Source: Candidatus Eiseniibacteriota bacterium (GTDB taxonomy: Bacteria; Orphanbacterota; Orphanbacteria; Orphanbacterales; Orphanbacteraceae). Taken from it: DNA of 33,749 bases. The notes beneath the pieces are model-generated. The model was not told where the DNA came from. It did no database searches and saw only the letters and a list, made by a program, of their open reading frames with translations. Below, piece after piece: positions 25,051 through 32,731 of the stretch (positions are counted from its first letter, which is position 1; every line of letters begins with the position of its first letter). The stretch is taken from contig JAJRWB010000026.1 of NCBI GenBank assembly GCA_024276995.1, positions 1 through 33,749 on the forward strand. The letters are read 5' to 3'. Made by a program: the position numbers and the translations under genes.

Positions 25051-25698
25051 TCAGCGTTTCGTAATCGGTTGCTCGTCCACCTGGCGCCTGATCAGCCACA
25101 TTCCGCTCTCGTCCGGATCGGGCCGGACGACGAACTTTTGGCTGGAAAAGACCACCTTGTTCAAGATCTCACTGCCGTCGCCCTCACTCGGAGGAACGTG
25201 CAGGGTCACCGTGAGATCGACCTCTGTGTCCACGTCGTACCACTTCTCCCCGTCCGGCTGGTCCTGGAAGAAAGTATTCGTCTCCTTTTCGCTCTGGAAG
25301 AGGATCTTCAGGTCGATCGCCTGTACGGTCTTCCCATCGGGATTCTCCCAACCGCTGAACATGCGCCCGGCGATTCTCAGCTCCTCTCTCTTGTCCCAAG
25401 TCTCCGCGGTAAGAGGATCATCCGGATCGGATGGGAGGCTCTCGAATTCATAGCGCTCATCGAGCATCGCCTCGTATCCGGTGCTGTCCTGGGAGTTGTA
25501 CACTTCCTTGAAATAGTCTTCGAGGAGCTTCTGTCTCGTTGAGCGATCCGCCTTCGTTCCTCCCCCGCCGCCGCCGCCGTCGCCGCCGCCACCCTCGCTG
25601 GGGCTGAGTATGCAGCCTGATCCGGCGAGAAGAAGGATAAAGCAGAAAAGGAGCAGGACCGCCCGGGAAAAAGGAGTCGTCGATTTCGGAGTCACCAT
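25051..25698 (-). CDS. orphan lipoprotein, paralogue A
   Basis: The 215-aa product has a lipoprotein signal (SRAVLLLFCFILLLAGSGC) with Cys near residue 29, then a low-complexity Gly linker (GGGGDGGGGGGG). The mature domain is about 170 residues. It contains STGYEAMLDERYEFE, an ETWDKREEL helix and a C-terminal GMWLIRRQVDE. Spacing and residues parallel the lipoprotein at 25935-26582 (STGYQCLLSENNFVF, PWTREDMID, DSWRITRWDD), so they are paralogues; both are 215 aa. The fold may be NTF2/SnoaL-like, by pattern only. I chose the ATG at 25698, which follows GGAGGG and begins just before the signal. It is a single-gene unit with its own promoter and terminator. Function unknown. Confidence 0.8.
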   Translation of the reverse strand: MVTPKSTTPFSRAVLLLFCFILLLAGSGCILSPSEGGGGDGGGGGGGTKADRSTRQKLLEDYFKEVYNSQDSTGYEAMLDERYEFESLPSDPDDPLTAETWDKREELRIAGRMFSGWENPDGKTVQAIDLKILFQSEKETNTFFQDQPDGEKWYDVDTEVDLTVTLHVPPSEGDGSEILNKVVFSSQKFVVRPDPDESGMWLIRRQVDEQPITKR

Positions 25699-25823
25699 GC
25701 CGGCCCTCCAGTGGAATTCCGGGTTTATCTGTGTCTTTCTTCCCGGCATCTCATCGATTCTTCAAACCCCGCAGCCGGTGATAAGGGGAGGGGGAAACCT
25801 GTCGCAAACACCCGCAGAAAATA

Positions 25824-25852
25824 AGAATAACATACGAAGGCATGTGTGTCAA
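25824..25852 (-). promoter_or_regulatory. strong sigma-70-type promoter for lipoprotein A
   Basis: TTGACA (25852-25847), a 17-base spacer and TATTCT (25829-25824) on the minus strand. The leader to the ATG at 25698 would be about 120 bases. No riboswitch or attenuator fold was recognised in it. This is the best promoter match seen in the window. Confidence 0.75.
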
Positions 25853-25934
25853 CTCCCCCCGAACGCGGGGCGGCTTCGGCTTTTTCTGAAGATCGGCAGT
25901 TTCTGCGGTCGGCTGAAGCGGGGCGGGAGGCGAT

Positions 25935-26582
25935 CTATTCCGGGCAGAAGTCGACTCCCCCTTCCGCGCTGCCGGTGAAAAAGCCCCACGTGGGCGACTC
26001 CCCCTTGCGGAAATCGTCCCACCGGGTGATGCGCCACGAGTCGCCTTCATCCTCCACCACCCAACGGAGGGAACCGCCCAACCGGACCGAATCCTCCACG
26101 CCGGTGGCGACCGTCACCGACCGGATCATCAATTCATAGTCGGTTTCGTAGATCTGCGCCGTCGTCGTGGAATCGGTCACCACCATGTCGCCCTTGTAGG
26201 TGAGAACCATCGCCCCGACACGGGTATTCTGGTCGCTGAAGCAGGTGATGAGAAGCTCGAATGCGTCGATCATATCCTCCCGGGTCCACGGGGTCGTGAA
26301 CACATCGATTCCCCGGTCGGCGAGATCGGTGGAATCGAATACGTCGGCGTTGAAGACGAAGTTGTTCTCCGACAGGAGGCACTGGTATCCCGTGGAAACG
26401 AACTTCTCCATGGCGTCGGGCATGCGCTCGAGCATATCGTCCGCCGTCTGCACCGGTTCGCACACCTCCACCACACCGCTTCCCTCGTCCGGCTCCCTGG
26501 GAGTAAAGAAACAGCCGGCGCCGGCGAGGAGAAGGAAAATCAGGATCGCCGTCGCCGCCGAAGTTTTTCCATGCTTCCACAT
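25935..26582 (-). CDS. orphan lipoprotein, paralogue B
   Basis: The 215-aa product has a lipoprotein signal (TSAATAILIFLLLAGAGC) with Cys at about residue 24, then a short acidic linker. The mature domain carries STGYQCLLSENNFVFNADVF, PWTREDMIDAFELLITCFS, a strand-rich middle (VGAMVLTYKGDMVV) and DSWRITRWDD, matching lipoprotein A in order and spacing. The ATG at 26582 follows AGGA by 8 bases; one at 26591 is possible. The Shine-Dalgarno overlaps the stop codon of the beta-barrel gene, so it is translated as the last gene of the ricT-to-lipoprotein run. No clear terminator follows. Function unknown. Confidence 0.8.
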   Translation of the reverse strand: MWKHGKTSAATAILIFLLLAGAGCFFTPREPDEGSGVVEVCEPVQTADDMLERMPDAMEKFVSTGYQCLLSENNFVFNADVFDSTDLADRGIDVFTTPWTREDMIDAFELLITCFSDQNTRVGAMVLTYKGDMVVTDSTTTAQIYETDYELMIRSVTVATGVEDSVRLGGSLRWVVEDEGDSWRITRWDDFRKGESPTWGFFTGSAEGGVDFCPE

Positions 26583-26592
26583 TGTACTCATC

Positions 26593-28692
26593 CTACAGCT
26601 TGATGTTCAGGGAGGTCCGCACCTCCCATTCGATTTTTCTCGTCACCTTGCCGAGCGAACCCGTGGACTTGAACACGGGGATCTGGGCGTTTTGGATCTG
26701 CTTCGCCGTCAGACGAAACGTCGAACTTTTCGGCAAATCCCTCGACCAGTCGACCTGGTTCAATATCTGCATACGACTCGTGGAATCGAGCAGTTCCTTC
26801 TTCTCGCCGATATCATAACGTTTCGTCACCTCGATCGACTGCCCCGATCGAAGTTTCAGGTTCCACCCCGGCTCGAAACGGAGATTGAGAGAGAGTTTCT
26901 GCGTCGATGTCTCCCCATCCCTCAGGAATCTCCTCGTGGAGCCCTCTTCCTCGAACCTCCCCTTCTCGTCCACCTTGAAACGGTAGGTCGAAGAGAGGGT
27001 GCTCCGCGAAGTCATGCTCCACCGGCCGGTGCTCCTCAGTTCCCGGATCCGGTTCATCGTGTTCCGGCTCGAATTCGCGTCATTGAAGACATAGACGAGA
27101 CGGAGGTTGTACGCGCTGCGCAAACTGACCACGGCGGTCGGATTATACGTGATCGCCGGCGTGAGCGCCCACGTCTGGCGGGTCTGGTTGTTCCCGCTCC
27201 GGCTGGAGTGGATATTCACCGTTTGCGCTTCATCGACGCTGATCGTCGCCTCGCCCGAGAAATTCTTCCCCTTCGGCTTGTGATCGAGGCTGAAGGTGAG
27301 TCTTCGCGACAGATCGTCCTTGTCCTGCGTCGAGTCGGCGAGCACTCTTCTCGTCATGAGAATCGACGCGGCGCCCGCCAGGTTCGTGCTCGCCCACGCG
27401 GAGCGTGACAGGTTCACCGCCACCTGGCCCCTCTCGGTTCGTCCCGTTCTGTCCGGATCGCCCGGATCGGGAAAGTATGTGTCTTCCACCCTCGAACGCT
27501 CGAGCTGGATCACGCTCCTGATACGCGACGGCAGTTTATAGCGAAGCGTCAGATCGCTGCTCAGTTCAAGCCTGTCGCTCGACTTCCCGGCGTCGATGGC
27601 ATAGCGTCTCTGCGCCTTGTTGAATCTGACGGATCCCTCGTATTTCAATCTTTTCGTCAGTTCTCCCTCGACGCGCACGGAGTTGCGGAATCTCTTGTCC
27701 GTTGTCTCCTCCACGCCGGACCCGGCGACATTGGCGAAACTGGTGACCACCTTTTCCAAGCCGCTCGAATACGCCACCCGCGCGAAGTCGTATCTTCGCA
27801 TGTTGAACGAGACGCGGGCCTCGCGGGAATCGTTCCGGTTGCCGTCCACCACGCTCGTCTCGATCGTGTTTCCCGACGTCTCGATCCGCGTTCTGCCGGA
27901 CACCAGCCGCGCACTGCTCTTGAGTTTCATTCCCGATCCGATCTTGTACTCGAAATTGACGCTTCCCCTCCCGCTCAGTCCGGTCCTTTGCTCGAGCCGG
28001 GTCGTCATTCCCAATGTGGACGACGGTTTCTCGTCCGTCTTGTCCCGCCTGCTGAGCGTTCCGCCGCCGGACATCGACAGCTCGGCCCCCTCCCACGGCT
28101 TCCTTTGGAGCGCCGTGACGAAGGTGAGCCCCCTCTCGTCGATATTCTTCAGCTCCCCCGCCGGCCTATCGGTGTCGAGCTGTCGCTTGAAGTTCAGCGA
28201 GAACCGCACCCCTCCAGGCATCAAATAATTCACCCCTCCCCTGTCGATGCGTGTCGTCCTCGACCGATCCGTGGTGCTCGACGTCTGCGTTTCCAGGCTG
28301 CTCGTGTCCGCGACGACGATCACGTCCGACACCCGGTACGCCACGGCGAGCTTATGATTCCATTTCGCCGTGGTCCGAATCTGCTCCCACGACCCCACAT
28401 AGGAAGGATGGATGCCCGGGGGGACCCGCGCCAGTTCCACCGAGTTCCTTCGCTTCTCCCATTGCAGCGAATCGGCGTGCACCACCGAATCGACCATCGA
28501 CGAATCGACCCAGACCGAATCGCCCGTGAGAAGGGGAATCCAGACCGAATCGAGACGGACTTCCCCGTTCTCGTCGAGCCGGCGATCATCGGCGCCGAGT
28601 ACCGCAACGGGCGCCGAAAGAAAAAGGAGAACGAAAAGGGGCGCGAGACGCGCCGCGAATCGGGACGGCTCCGTGAGCGATCGCCGTTTCAA
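26593..28692 (-). CDS. putative outer-membrane beta-barrel protein
   Basis: The 699-aa product has a clean signal peptide (MKRRSLTEPSRFAARL, then APLFVLLFLSAPVAVLG). A Ser/Asp-rich N-terminal region follows, and then a long series of alternating strands. Many have the pattern of aromatic or Leu/Val residues alternating with Ser/Thr/Arg, for example VRFSLNFKRQLDTD, SVNFEYKIGSGMKLKSSARL, LRSAYNLRLVYVF and STYRFKVDEKGRF. This is typical of outer-membrane barrels such as the SprA-like or LptD-like class, but I see no family-specific motif. I chose a TTG at 28692 that overlaps the rsmA stop (TTGA) with GGAAGAG just upstream. GTG starts up to 28728 would place Arg-rich residues before the signal. 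Cargo or role unknown. Confidence 0.65.
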   Translation of the reverse strand: MKRRSLTEPSRFAARLAPLFVLLFLSAPVAVLGADDRRLDENGEVRLDSVWIPLLTGDSVWVDSSMVDSVVHADSLQWEKRRNSVELARVPPGIHPSYVGSWEQIRTTAKWNHKLAVAYRVSDVIVVADTSSLETQTSSTTDRSRTTRIDRGGVNYLMPGGVRFSLNFKRQLDTDRPAGELKNIDERGLTFVTALQRKPWEGAELSMSGGGTLSRRDKTDEKPSSTLGMTTRLEQRTGLSGRGSVNFEYKIGSGMKLKSSARLVSGRTRIETSGNTIETSVVDGNRNDSREARVSFNMRRYDFARVAYSSGLEKVVTSFANVAGSGVEETTDKRFRNSVRVEGELTKRLKYEGSVRFNKAQRRYAIDAGKSSDRLELSSDLTLRYKLPSRIRSVIQLERSRVEDTYFPDPGDPDRTGRTERGQVAVNLSRSAWASTNLAGAASILMTRRVLADSTQDKDDLSRRLTFSLDHKPKGKNFSGEATISVDEAQTVNIHSSRSGNNQTRQTWALTPAITYNPTAVVSLRSAYNLRLVYVFNDANSSRNTMNRIRELRSTGRWSMTSRSTLSSTYRFKVDEKGRFEEEGSTRRFLRDGETSTQKLSLNLRFEPGWNLKLRSGQSIEVTKRYDIGEKKELLDSTSRMQILNQVDWSRDLPKSSTFRLTAKQIQNAQIPVFKSTGSLGKVTRKIEWEVRTSLNIKL

Positions 28693-29540
28693 AGAACTCT
28701 TCCAACGGCGTCGCACAGGGCGCACCACTCGCTTACACGCAGTTCTTCCGGACGCCGCGTGAGGGCGATGCCGGAGCGGTCGGCCACGCCGGCGATGTCA
28801 CCCGGCGCCAGACCGAACGTGGCGCGCAGGCCGGTCCGGATCATCTTCCGGCGACCTCGAAAGAGGCCTTCGAGAAGGCGGAAGAAAAGCGCCTCGTCCT
28901 TCACGGCGAACGGAGGAGGATCCAGCATCCGCATCCGGAGGAGGGAGGAATCGACTCTCGGTTTCGGCGAAAAGGCGTTCCGTCCCACATCGAAGAGGCG
29001 CTTCACTTCCGCACGGTACGCGGCCGCTACGGTAAGCCTTCCGCACGAACGCCCTCCCGGGGGGGCGGCGAGCCGGACGGCGACTTCCTTCTGCACGAGG
29101 AGAAGGGCGCGGTCGACGAAACGGTGAGAATCGAGAATCCTCACGATTACGGGAGACGTCACATGGTATGGAATATTTCCCACCACAACGATTTTACCAT
29201 TTCCCGCCGCCCGGCGAAGATCATATTCAAGGAAATCCCCCTCGTGGAACGTCACGCCGGCGATCCCCTTCAAGTTGCGCCGCTGCTCCTCCATGAGGCG
29301 ACCGTCGAGTTCGATCGACACGACATCGCCGGAACGTGCCGCCAGGAGTTCGGTCAACGTGCCGGGGCCCGATCCGACCTCCACCACCCTCTCTCCCCGC
29401 CTGATCTTCGCGGCGTCGGCGATCTTCACCAGGAGGTTCGGATCGACGAGAAAGTTCTGCCCGAGACCTTTTTTCGGAATGAAACCGGACGCCTTGAGCG
29501 ACTCGATCCTGCCGGCGGGACTCTTTCGCTCCGACGGCAA
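28689..29540 (-). CDS. rsmA: 16S rRNA adenine dimethyltransferase A
   Basis: RsmA (KsgA) dimethylates two adjacent adenines in the 3' hairpin of 16S rRNA using S-adenosylmethionine, a late step of 30S assembly. The 283-aa product carries GQNFLVDPNLL (27-37), the SAM-binding VVEVGSGPGTLTELL (52-66), the catalytic NIPY (122-125) and the FSPKPRVDSSLLRM segment of the C-terminal domain. The start is a TTG at 29540, four bases after the tatD stop; the upstream ribosome site is weak. The stop overlaps the start of the beta-barrel gene. Confidence 0.95.
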   Translation of the reverse strand: MPSERKSPAGRIESLKASGFIPKKGLGQNFLVDPNLLVKIADAAKIRRGERVVEVGSGPGTLTELLAARSGDVVSIELDGRLMEEQRRNLKGIAGVTFHEGDFLEYDLRRAAGNGKIVVVGNIPYHVTSPVIVRILDSHRFVDRALLLVQKEVAVRLAAPPGGRSCGRLTVAAAYRAEVKRLFDVGRNAFSPKPRVDSSLLRMRMLDPPPFAVKDEALFFRLLEGLFRGRRKMIRTGLRATFGLAPGDIAGVADRSGIALTRRPEELRVSEWCALCDAVGRVL

Positions 29541-29544
29541 TGTC

Positions 29545-30321
29545 TCAATCCCGCGAATGGAAGAGACGAAGAGTGTTCCCGGTGGTGATCGTATCGAGTT
29601 CCACCGCCTCGATGCCGAGCACTTCGGCCACCCTCGCGGCGGTGAACCGGACGTACGCCGGTTCGTTCCGCTTCCCCCGGTGAGGGACCGGCGTCAACCA
29701 GGGACAGTCGGTCTCCACGAGGAGACGATCCGCCGGGCAGGCGCGGATCACGTCGTCGAGAACGCCGCCGATGTTCTTCCTGAACGTCACCGTGCCGGGG
29801 ATGGAAATGTAGAAGCCGAGGGGGAGCACCGCTTCCAGCAGCGCGATATCGCCGGAGAAGCAATGGAGCACGCCCCCGGGGAAGTTCCCCGCATGCTCGC
29901 GGAGAATGGAGACCACTTCGTCGTGGGCTTCCCTGTCGTGGATCACCACCGGCTTTCCGACGCGGGAGGCCAATTCGAGATGACTCCGGAAAAGGCTCCT
30001 CTGGCGCTCGGGATCGGACCAGCGGCGAAAGAAGTCGAGACCGGTCTCCCCGACGGCGACCACCTCGTCCCTTCCGGCGAGTTCCTCCACCCTCGCGAGG
30101 TCGTCCGTGGTGAAACGGTCCGCCTCGTGAGGGTGGATCCCCACAACGGCGTCCACCGTCTCGTGATCCCGCGCGAGGGCGGTCACCTCTTCACACGAGG
30201 GGATGTCGAAGGCGACGCAGACGATCCGCTCGACACCGACCGCGGCGGCGCGATCGATCAGAGCCTCCGGCCCGTCGTCGGCGAAATCACCGTGGGTCAT
30301 ATGGGCGTGGCTGTCGATCAC
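29545..30321 (-). CDS. tatD: TatD-family metal-dependent hydrolase
   Basis: TatD proteins are TIM-barrel metal-dependent nucleases, with reported 3'-exonuclease or DNase activity. The 258-aa product has the full metal set. HAH is at 5-7, Glu92 lies in GETGLDFF, His128 in IHDREAH, His153 in LHCFSGD, and Asp205 in VETDCPWLT. I place the start at a GTG (30321) overlapping the metG stop as GTGA. Earlier starts would lie inside metG and add over 100 residues of Arg-rich sequence. The order metG-tatD-rsmA is widely conserved. Confidence 0.93.
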   Translation of the reverse strand: MIDSHAHMTHGDFADDGPEALIDRAAAVGVERIVCVAFDIPSCEEVTALARDHETVDAVVGIHPHEADRFTTDDLARVEELAGRDEVVAVGETGLDFFRRWSDPERQRSLFRSHLELASRVGKPVVIHDREAHDEVVSILREHAGNFPGGVLHCFSGDIALLEAVLPLGFYISIPGTVTFRKNIGGVLDDVIRACPADRLLVETDCPWLTPVPHRGKRNEPAYVRFTAARVAEVLGIEAVELDTITTGNTLRLFHSRD

Positions 30322-31874
30322 TTCGAGGGAGCTTCCTCTTCCTCGATTCTCGGGAAGAGGGGTTTTTCCACCGAGAGCCGGCGGTCGTCGATCGGTTCGG
30401 TGCGCCACGTTCCGTCGGTGTCGAGGCGGAGATCTCCGGCATCGGAAGGGACCCCCAGGGCGGCGAGGAGTTCCTCCGCCTTTCCGGGCATCACCGGGGC
30501 GACGAGCACCGCCGTGACTCGGAGCGCCTCGAGACAGTTGAACAGGACCGTTTCGAGCCGCGCCCTCCCGTCGGACTTTTTCGCCAGCGTCCACGGCGCG
30601 GTCTCCTCGACGTAGCGGTTGCTTCGGCGCACCAGTTCCCACACGGCGGCGAGGGCATTGTGGAACTCGTAACGTTCGAGATGGGCGACGTATCGATCGA
30701 CCACGTCGGCGGCGAGCCGGCGCAGGATGTCGTCGTCGTCCGTCTCGCTCCAGCGGGGAAATCTCCCGTCGAGGTATTTCCCGGCCATGCCCGCCGTTCG
30801 GCTGAGCAGGTTGCCGAGATCATTGGCGAGATCGGCATCGTTTCTCACCTTGAGTTGGCGGATCGAGAAGTCGCCGTCCTGTTCGAACGACACCTCCCTG
30901 AGCAGGTAGTAGCGCACCACGTCGGCGCCGAACCGGTTCACCAGCTCCCGGGGGTCGATCACGTTGCCGAGCGACTTCGAGATCTTCCTGCCGTCCACCG
31001 TGATGAACCCGTGGGCATAGACGCTCTTCGGAAGGGGCATGTCCGCCGCCATGAGCATGGCGGGCCAGATGACGCAGTGGAAGCGGGTGATATCCTTGCC
31101 GATGACATGAAGGTCGGCGGGCCAGCGCCGCTCGAAACCTTCCATGTCGTCGGGGAATCCGGCTGCGGTTAGATAGTTGATCAGCGCATCGAACCAGACA
31201 TACACCACGTGGGAAGGTTCGTTCGGAAGAGGAATCCCCCACCCACGGCTCGACCGGGAGACCGAAACATCGATCAACCCCGACCGGATGACGTTCACGA
31301 TCTCATTTCTGCGGATTTCAGGGAGAATGAACTGTGGGTGCGCCTCGATATGGGCGAGGAGCGGCTCGGCGTACTTCCCGAGGCGGAAGAAATAGTTCTC
31401 CTCCTCGATCTCCTGGGGCGGCGTCAGGTGGTTCGGACAGTTGCCGTCGACGAGGTCCTTCTCCTGGACGAAGTTCTCGCACGAATCGCAGTAGAGCCCC
31501 TTGTACGTCCCCCTGTAGATGTCCCCCTTCTTCTCGATGCGCCGGAACACCTCCTCCACCGCCCTGCGGTGGGCCGGTTCGGTGGTGCGGATGAAGCGGT
31601 CGTACGACAGCGAGAGGGAACTCCAGATCTGTTCGAACACGCCCGCCATGGCGTCACAGTACGCGAGGGTGTCCTCTCCCCTCTGCTTCGCTTCCCTTTC
31701 CACGTTGAGACTGTGTTCGTCGTTTCCCATGGCGAAAAAGGCGCTCCCGCCGCGGAGTCTCACGAATCTGGCGATGCAATCGGCGGCGATCTTCTCGAAA
31801 GCCGTCCCGATGTGGGGCCTGCTGTTGACGTAGTCGATCGCCGTGGTCAGGTAGAAAACCTTCGGATCGGTCAT
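30318..31874 (-). CDS. metG: methionyl-tRNA synthetase
   Basis: MetG charges tRNA-Met with methionine in the cytosol. The 518-aa product is a class I synthetase. HIGT (21-24) fills the HIGH position, a zinc knuckle region contains CDSCE and CPNH, and KISKS at 297-301 is the KMSKS loop. The helical anticodon-binding domain follows. The protein ends after that domain, so the C-terminal EMAP/Trbp111-like tRNA-binding extension of longer forms is absent. The ATG at 31874 overlaps the ricT stop as ATGA. Confidence 0.96.
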   Translation of the reverse strand: MTDPKVFYLTTAIDYVNSRPHIGTAFEKIAADCIARFVRLRGGSAFFAMGNDEHSLNVEREAKQRGEDTLAYCDAMAGVFEQIWSSLSLSYDRFIRTTEPAHRRAVEEVFRRIEKKGDIYRGTYKGLYCDSCENFVQEKDLVDGNCPNHLTPPQEIEEENYFFRLGKYAEPLLAHIEAHPQFILPEIRRNEIVNVIRSGLIDVSVSRSSRGWGIPLPNEPSHVVYVWFDALINYLTAAGFPDDMEGFERRWPADLHVIGKDITRFHCVIWPAMLMAADMPLPKSVYAHGFITVDGRKISKSLGNVIDPRELVNRFGADVVRYYLLREVSFEQDGDFSIRQLKVRNDADLANDLGNLLSRTAGMAGKYLDGRFPRWSETDDDDILRRLAADVVDRYVAHLERYEFHNALAAVWELVRRSNRYVEETAPWTLAKKSDGRARLETVLFNCLEALRVTAVLVAPVMPGKAEELLAALGVPSDAGDLRLDTDGTWRTEPIDDRRLSVEKPLFPRIEEEEAPSK

Positions 31875-32725
31875 TTCCTCTTCTTCTCTCTTCGCCCGGG
31901 GAAGGGAATCCACTTCCCGTCGCGCATCACCTCGGTGAGTTCTTCCACGGAGACACGCACTTCTTCGTCTTCCGTGGTTCGTACGGCGAGCGTCCTGGAA
32001 AAGACGTCGGCCTTCATCGTCTTCCCCTCGAGCGCGGCCGTTCGGACTCGGCTGCCGATGCGGGGAAACGACTTGAGCGTCTCCACGTAAAGCCCGCGCT
32101 CGTAGGCGAGGCAGCACATCAGCCTGCCGCACACTCCGGAAATCTTGTTCGGTGAAAGCGCCAGATGCTGGTCCCTCGCCATCTTTAGCGTGATCGGCTG
32201 GAACTCCCGCAGGTACTGGGAGCAGCAAAGCCTCTTCCCGCACGGTCCCACGCCGTCCATCCTCTTCGCTTCGTCACGGACACCGATCTGCCTCAGTTCG
32301 ATGCGGGTCTTGAACGTCGAGGCGAGATCCTTCACCAGCTCCCGGAAATCGATCCGCTTCTCGGCGGTGAAGAAGAAGGTGATCTTGTTCCCGTCGAACT
32401 GCATCTCGACGTCGACCAGCTTCATATCGAGTTTCCTCGCATCGATCCGGCCGAGGCAGATCCGGCGGGCGTCCTCCTCGCGGGACCGGTTTCGGAAGAG
32501 CGCCATCCCGTCGGGAGGGGTCGCTTTCCGGATCACGTCGAACGCTTTCCCGTCGGGAAGGGTGGACTGGTCGAGCGAGTCGATATGAATCACCTTGCCC
32601 ATGTCCTCGCCCCGGTCCGCGCGGACGATGCAGTAGTCGCCGATTTTCAGGTCGATCTCCCGGCGGTTGACATAGACGTGCTGTCTTCGTCCCTTGAACC
32701 GGAGTTCCACGAGTTTCACGGACAT
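31871..32725 (-). CDS. ricT: PSP1-domain protein RicT (YaaT)
   Basis: RicT (YaaT) belongs to the PSP1 family. In Bacillus it forms the Ric complex with YlbF and YmcA, which carries iron-sulfur clusters and promotes RNase Y-dependent RNA maturation. The 284-aa product has the family Cys cluster: Cys162, Cys167 and Cys168 in VGPCGKRLCC, and Cys199, Cys204 and Cys205 in GVCGRLMCCLAYE. The C-terminus is Lys/Arg-rich. Partner genes are not in the window. The ATG follows AGGA and lies 6 bases after the EnvC-like stop. The metG start overlaps its end. Confidence 0.92.
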   Translation of the reverse strand: MSVKLVELRFKGRRQHVYVNRREIDLKIGDYCIVRADRGEDMGKVIHIDSLDQSTLPDGKAFDVIRKATPPDGMALFRNRSREEDARRICLGRIDARKLDMKLVDVEMQFDGNKITFFFTAEKRIDFRELVKDLASTFKTRIELRQIGVRDEAKRMDGVGPCGKRLCCSQYLREFQPITLKMARDQHLALSPNKISGVCGRLMCCLAYERGLYVETLKSFPRIGSRVRTAALEGKTMKADVFSRTLAVRTTEDEEVRVSVEELTEVMRDGKWIPFPGRREKKRK

Positions 32726-32731
32726 CGCTTC

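Noticed and set aside
25699-25823. Riboswitch in the 120-base leader of lipoprotein A
   Set aside because: No known aptamer core or attenuator hairpin with a T-run could be recognised.
25850-25872. CCCCG-CGTT-CGGGG hairpin after lipoprotein B as a terminator
   Set aside because: The 5-bp stem has no T-run and lies against the -35 box of the next promoter.
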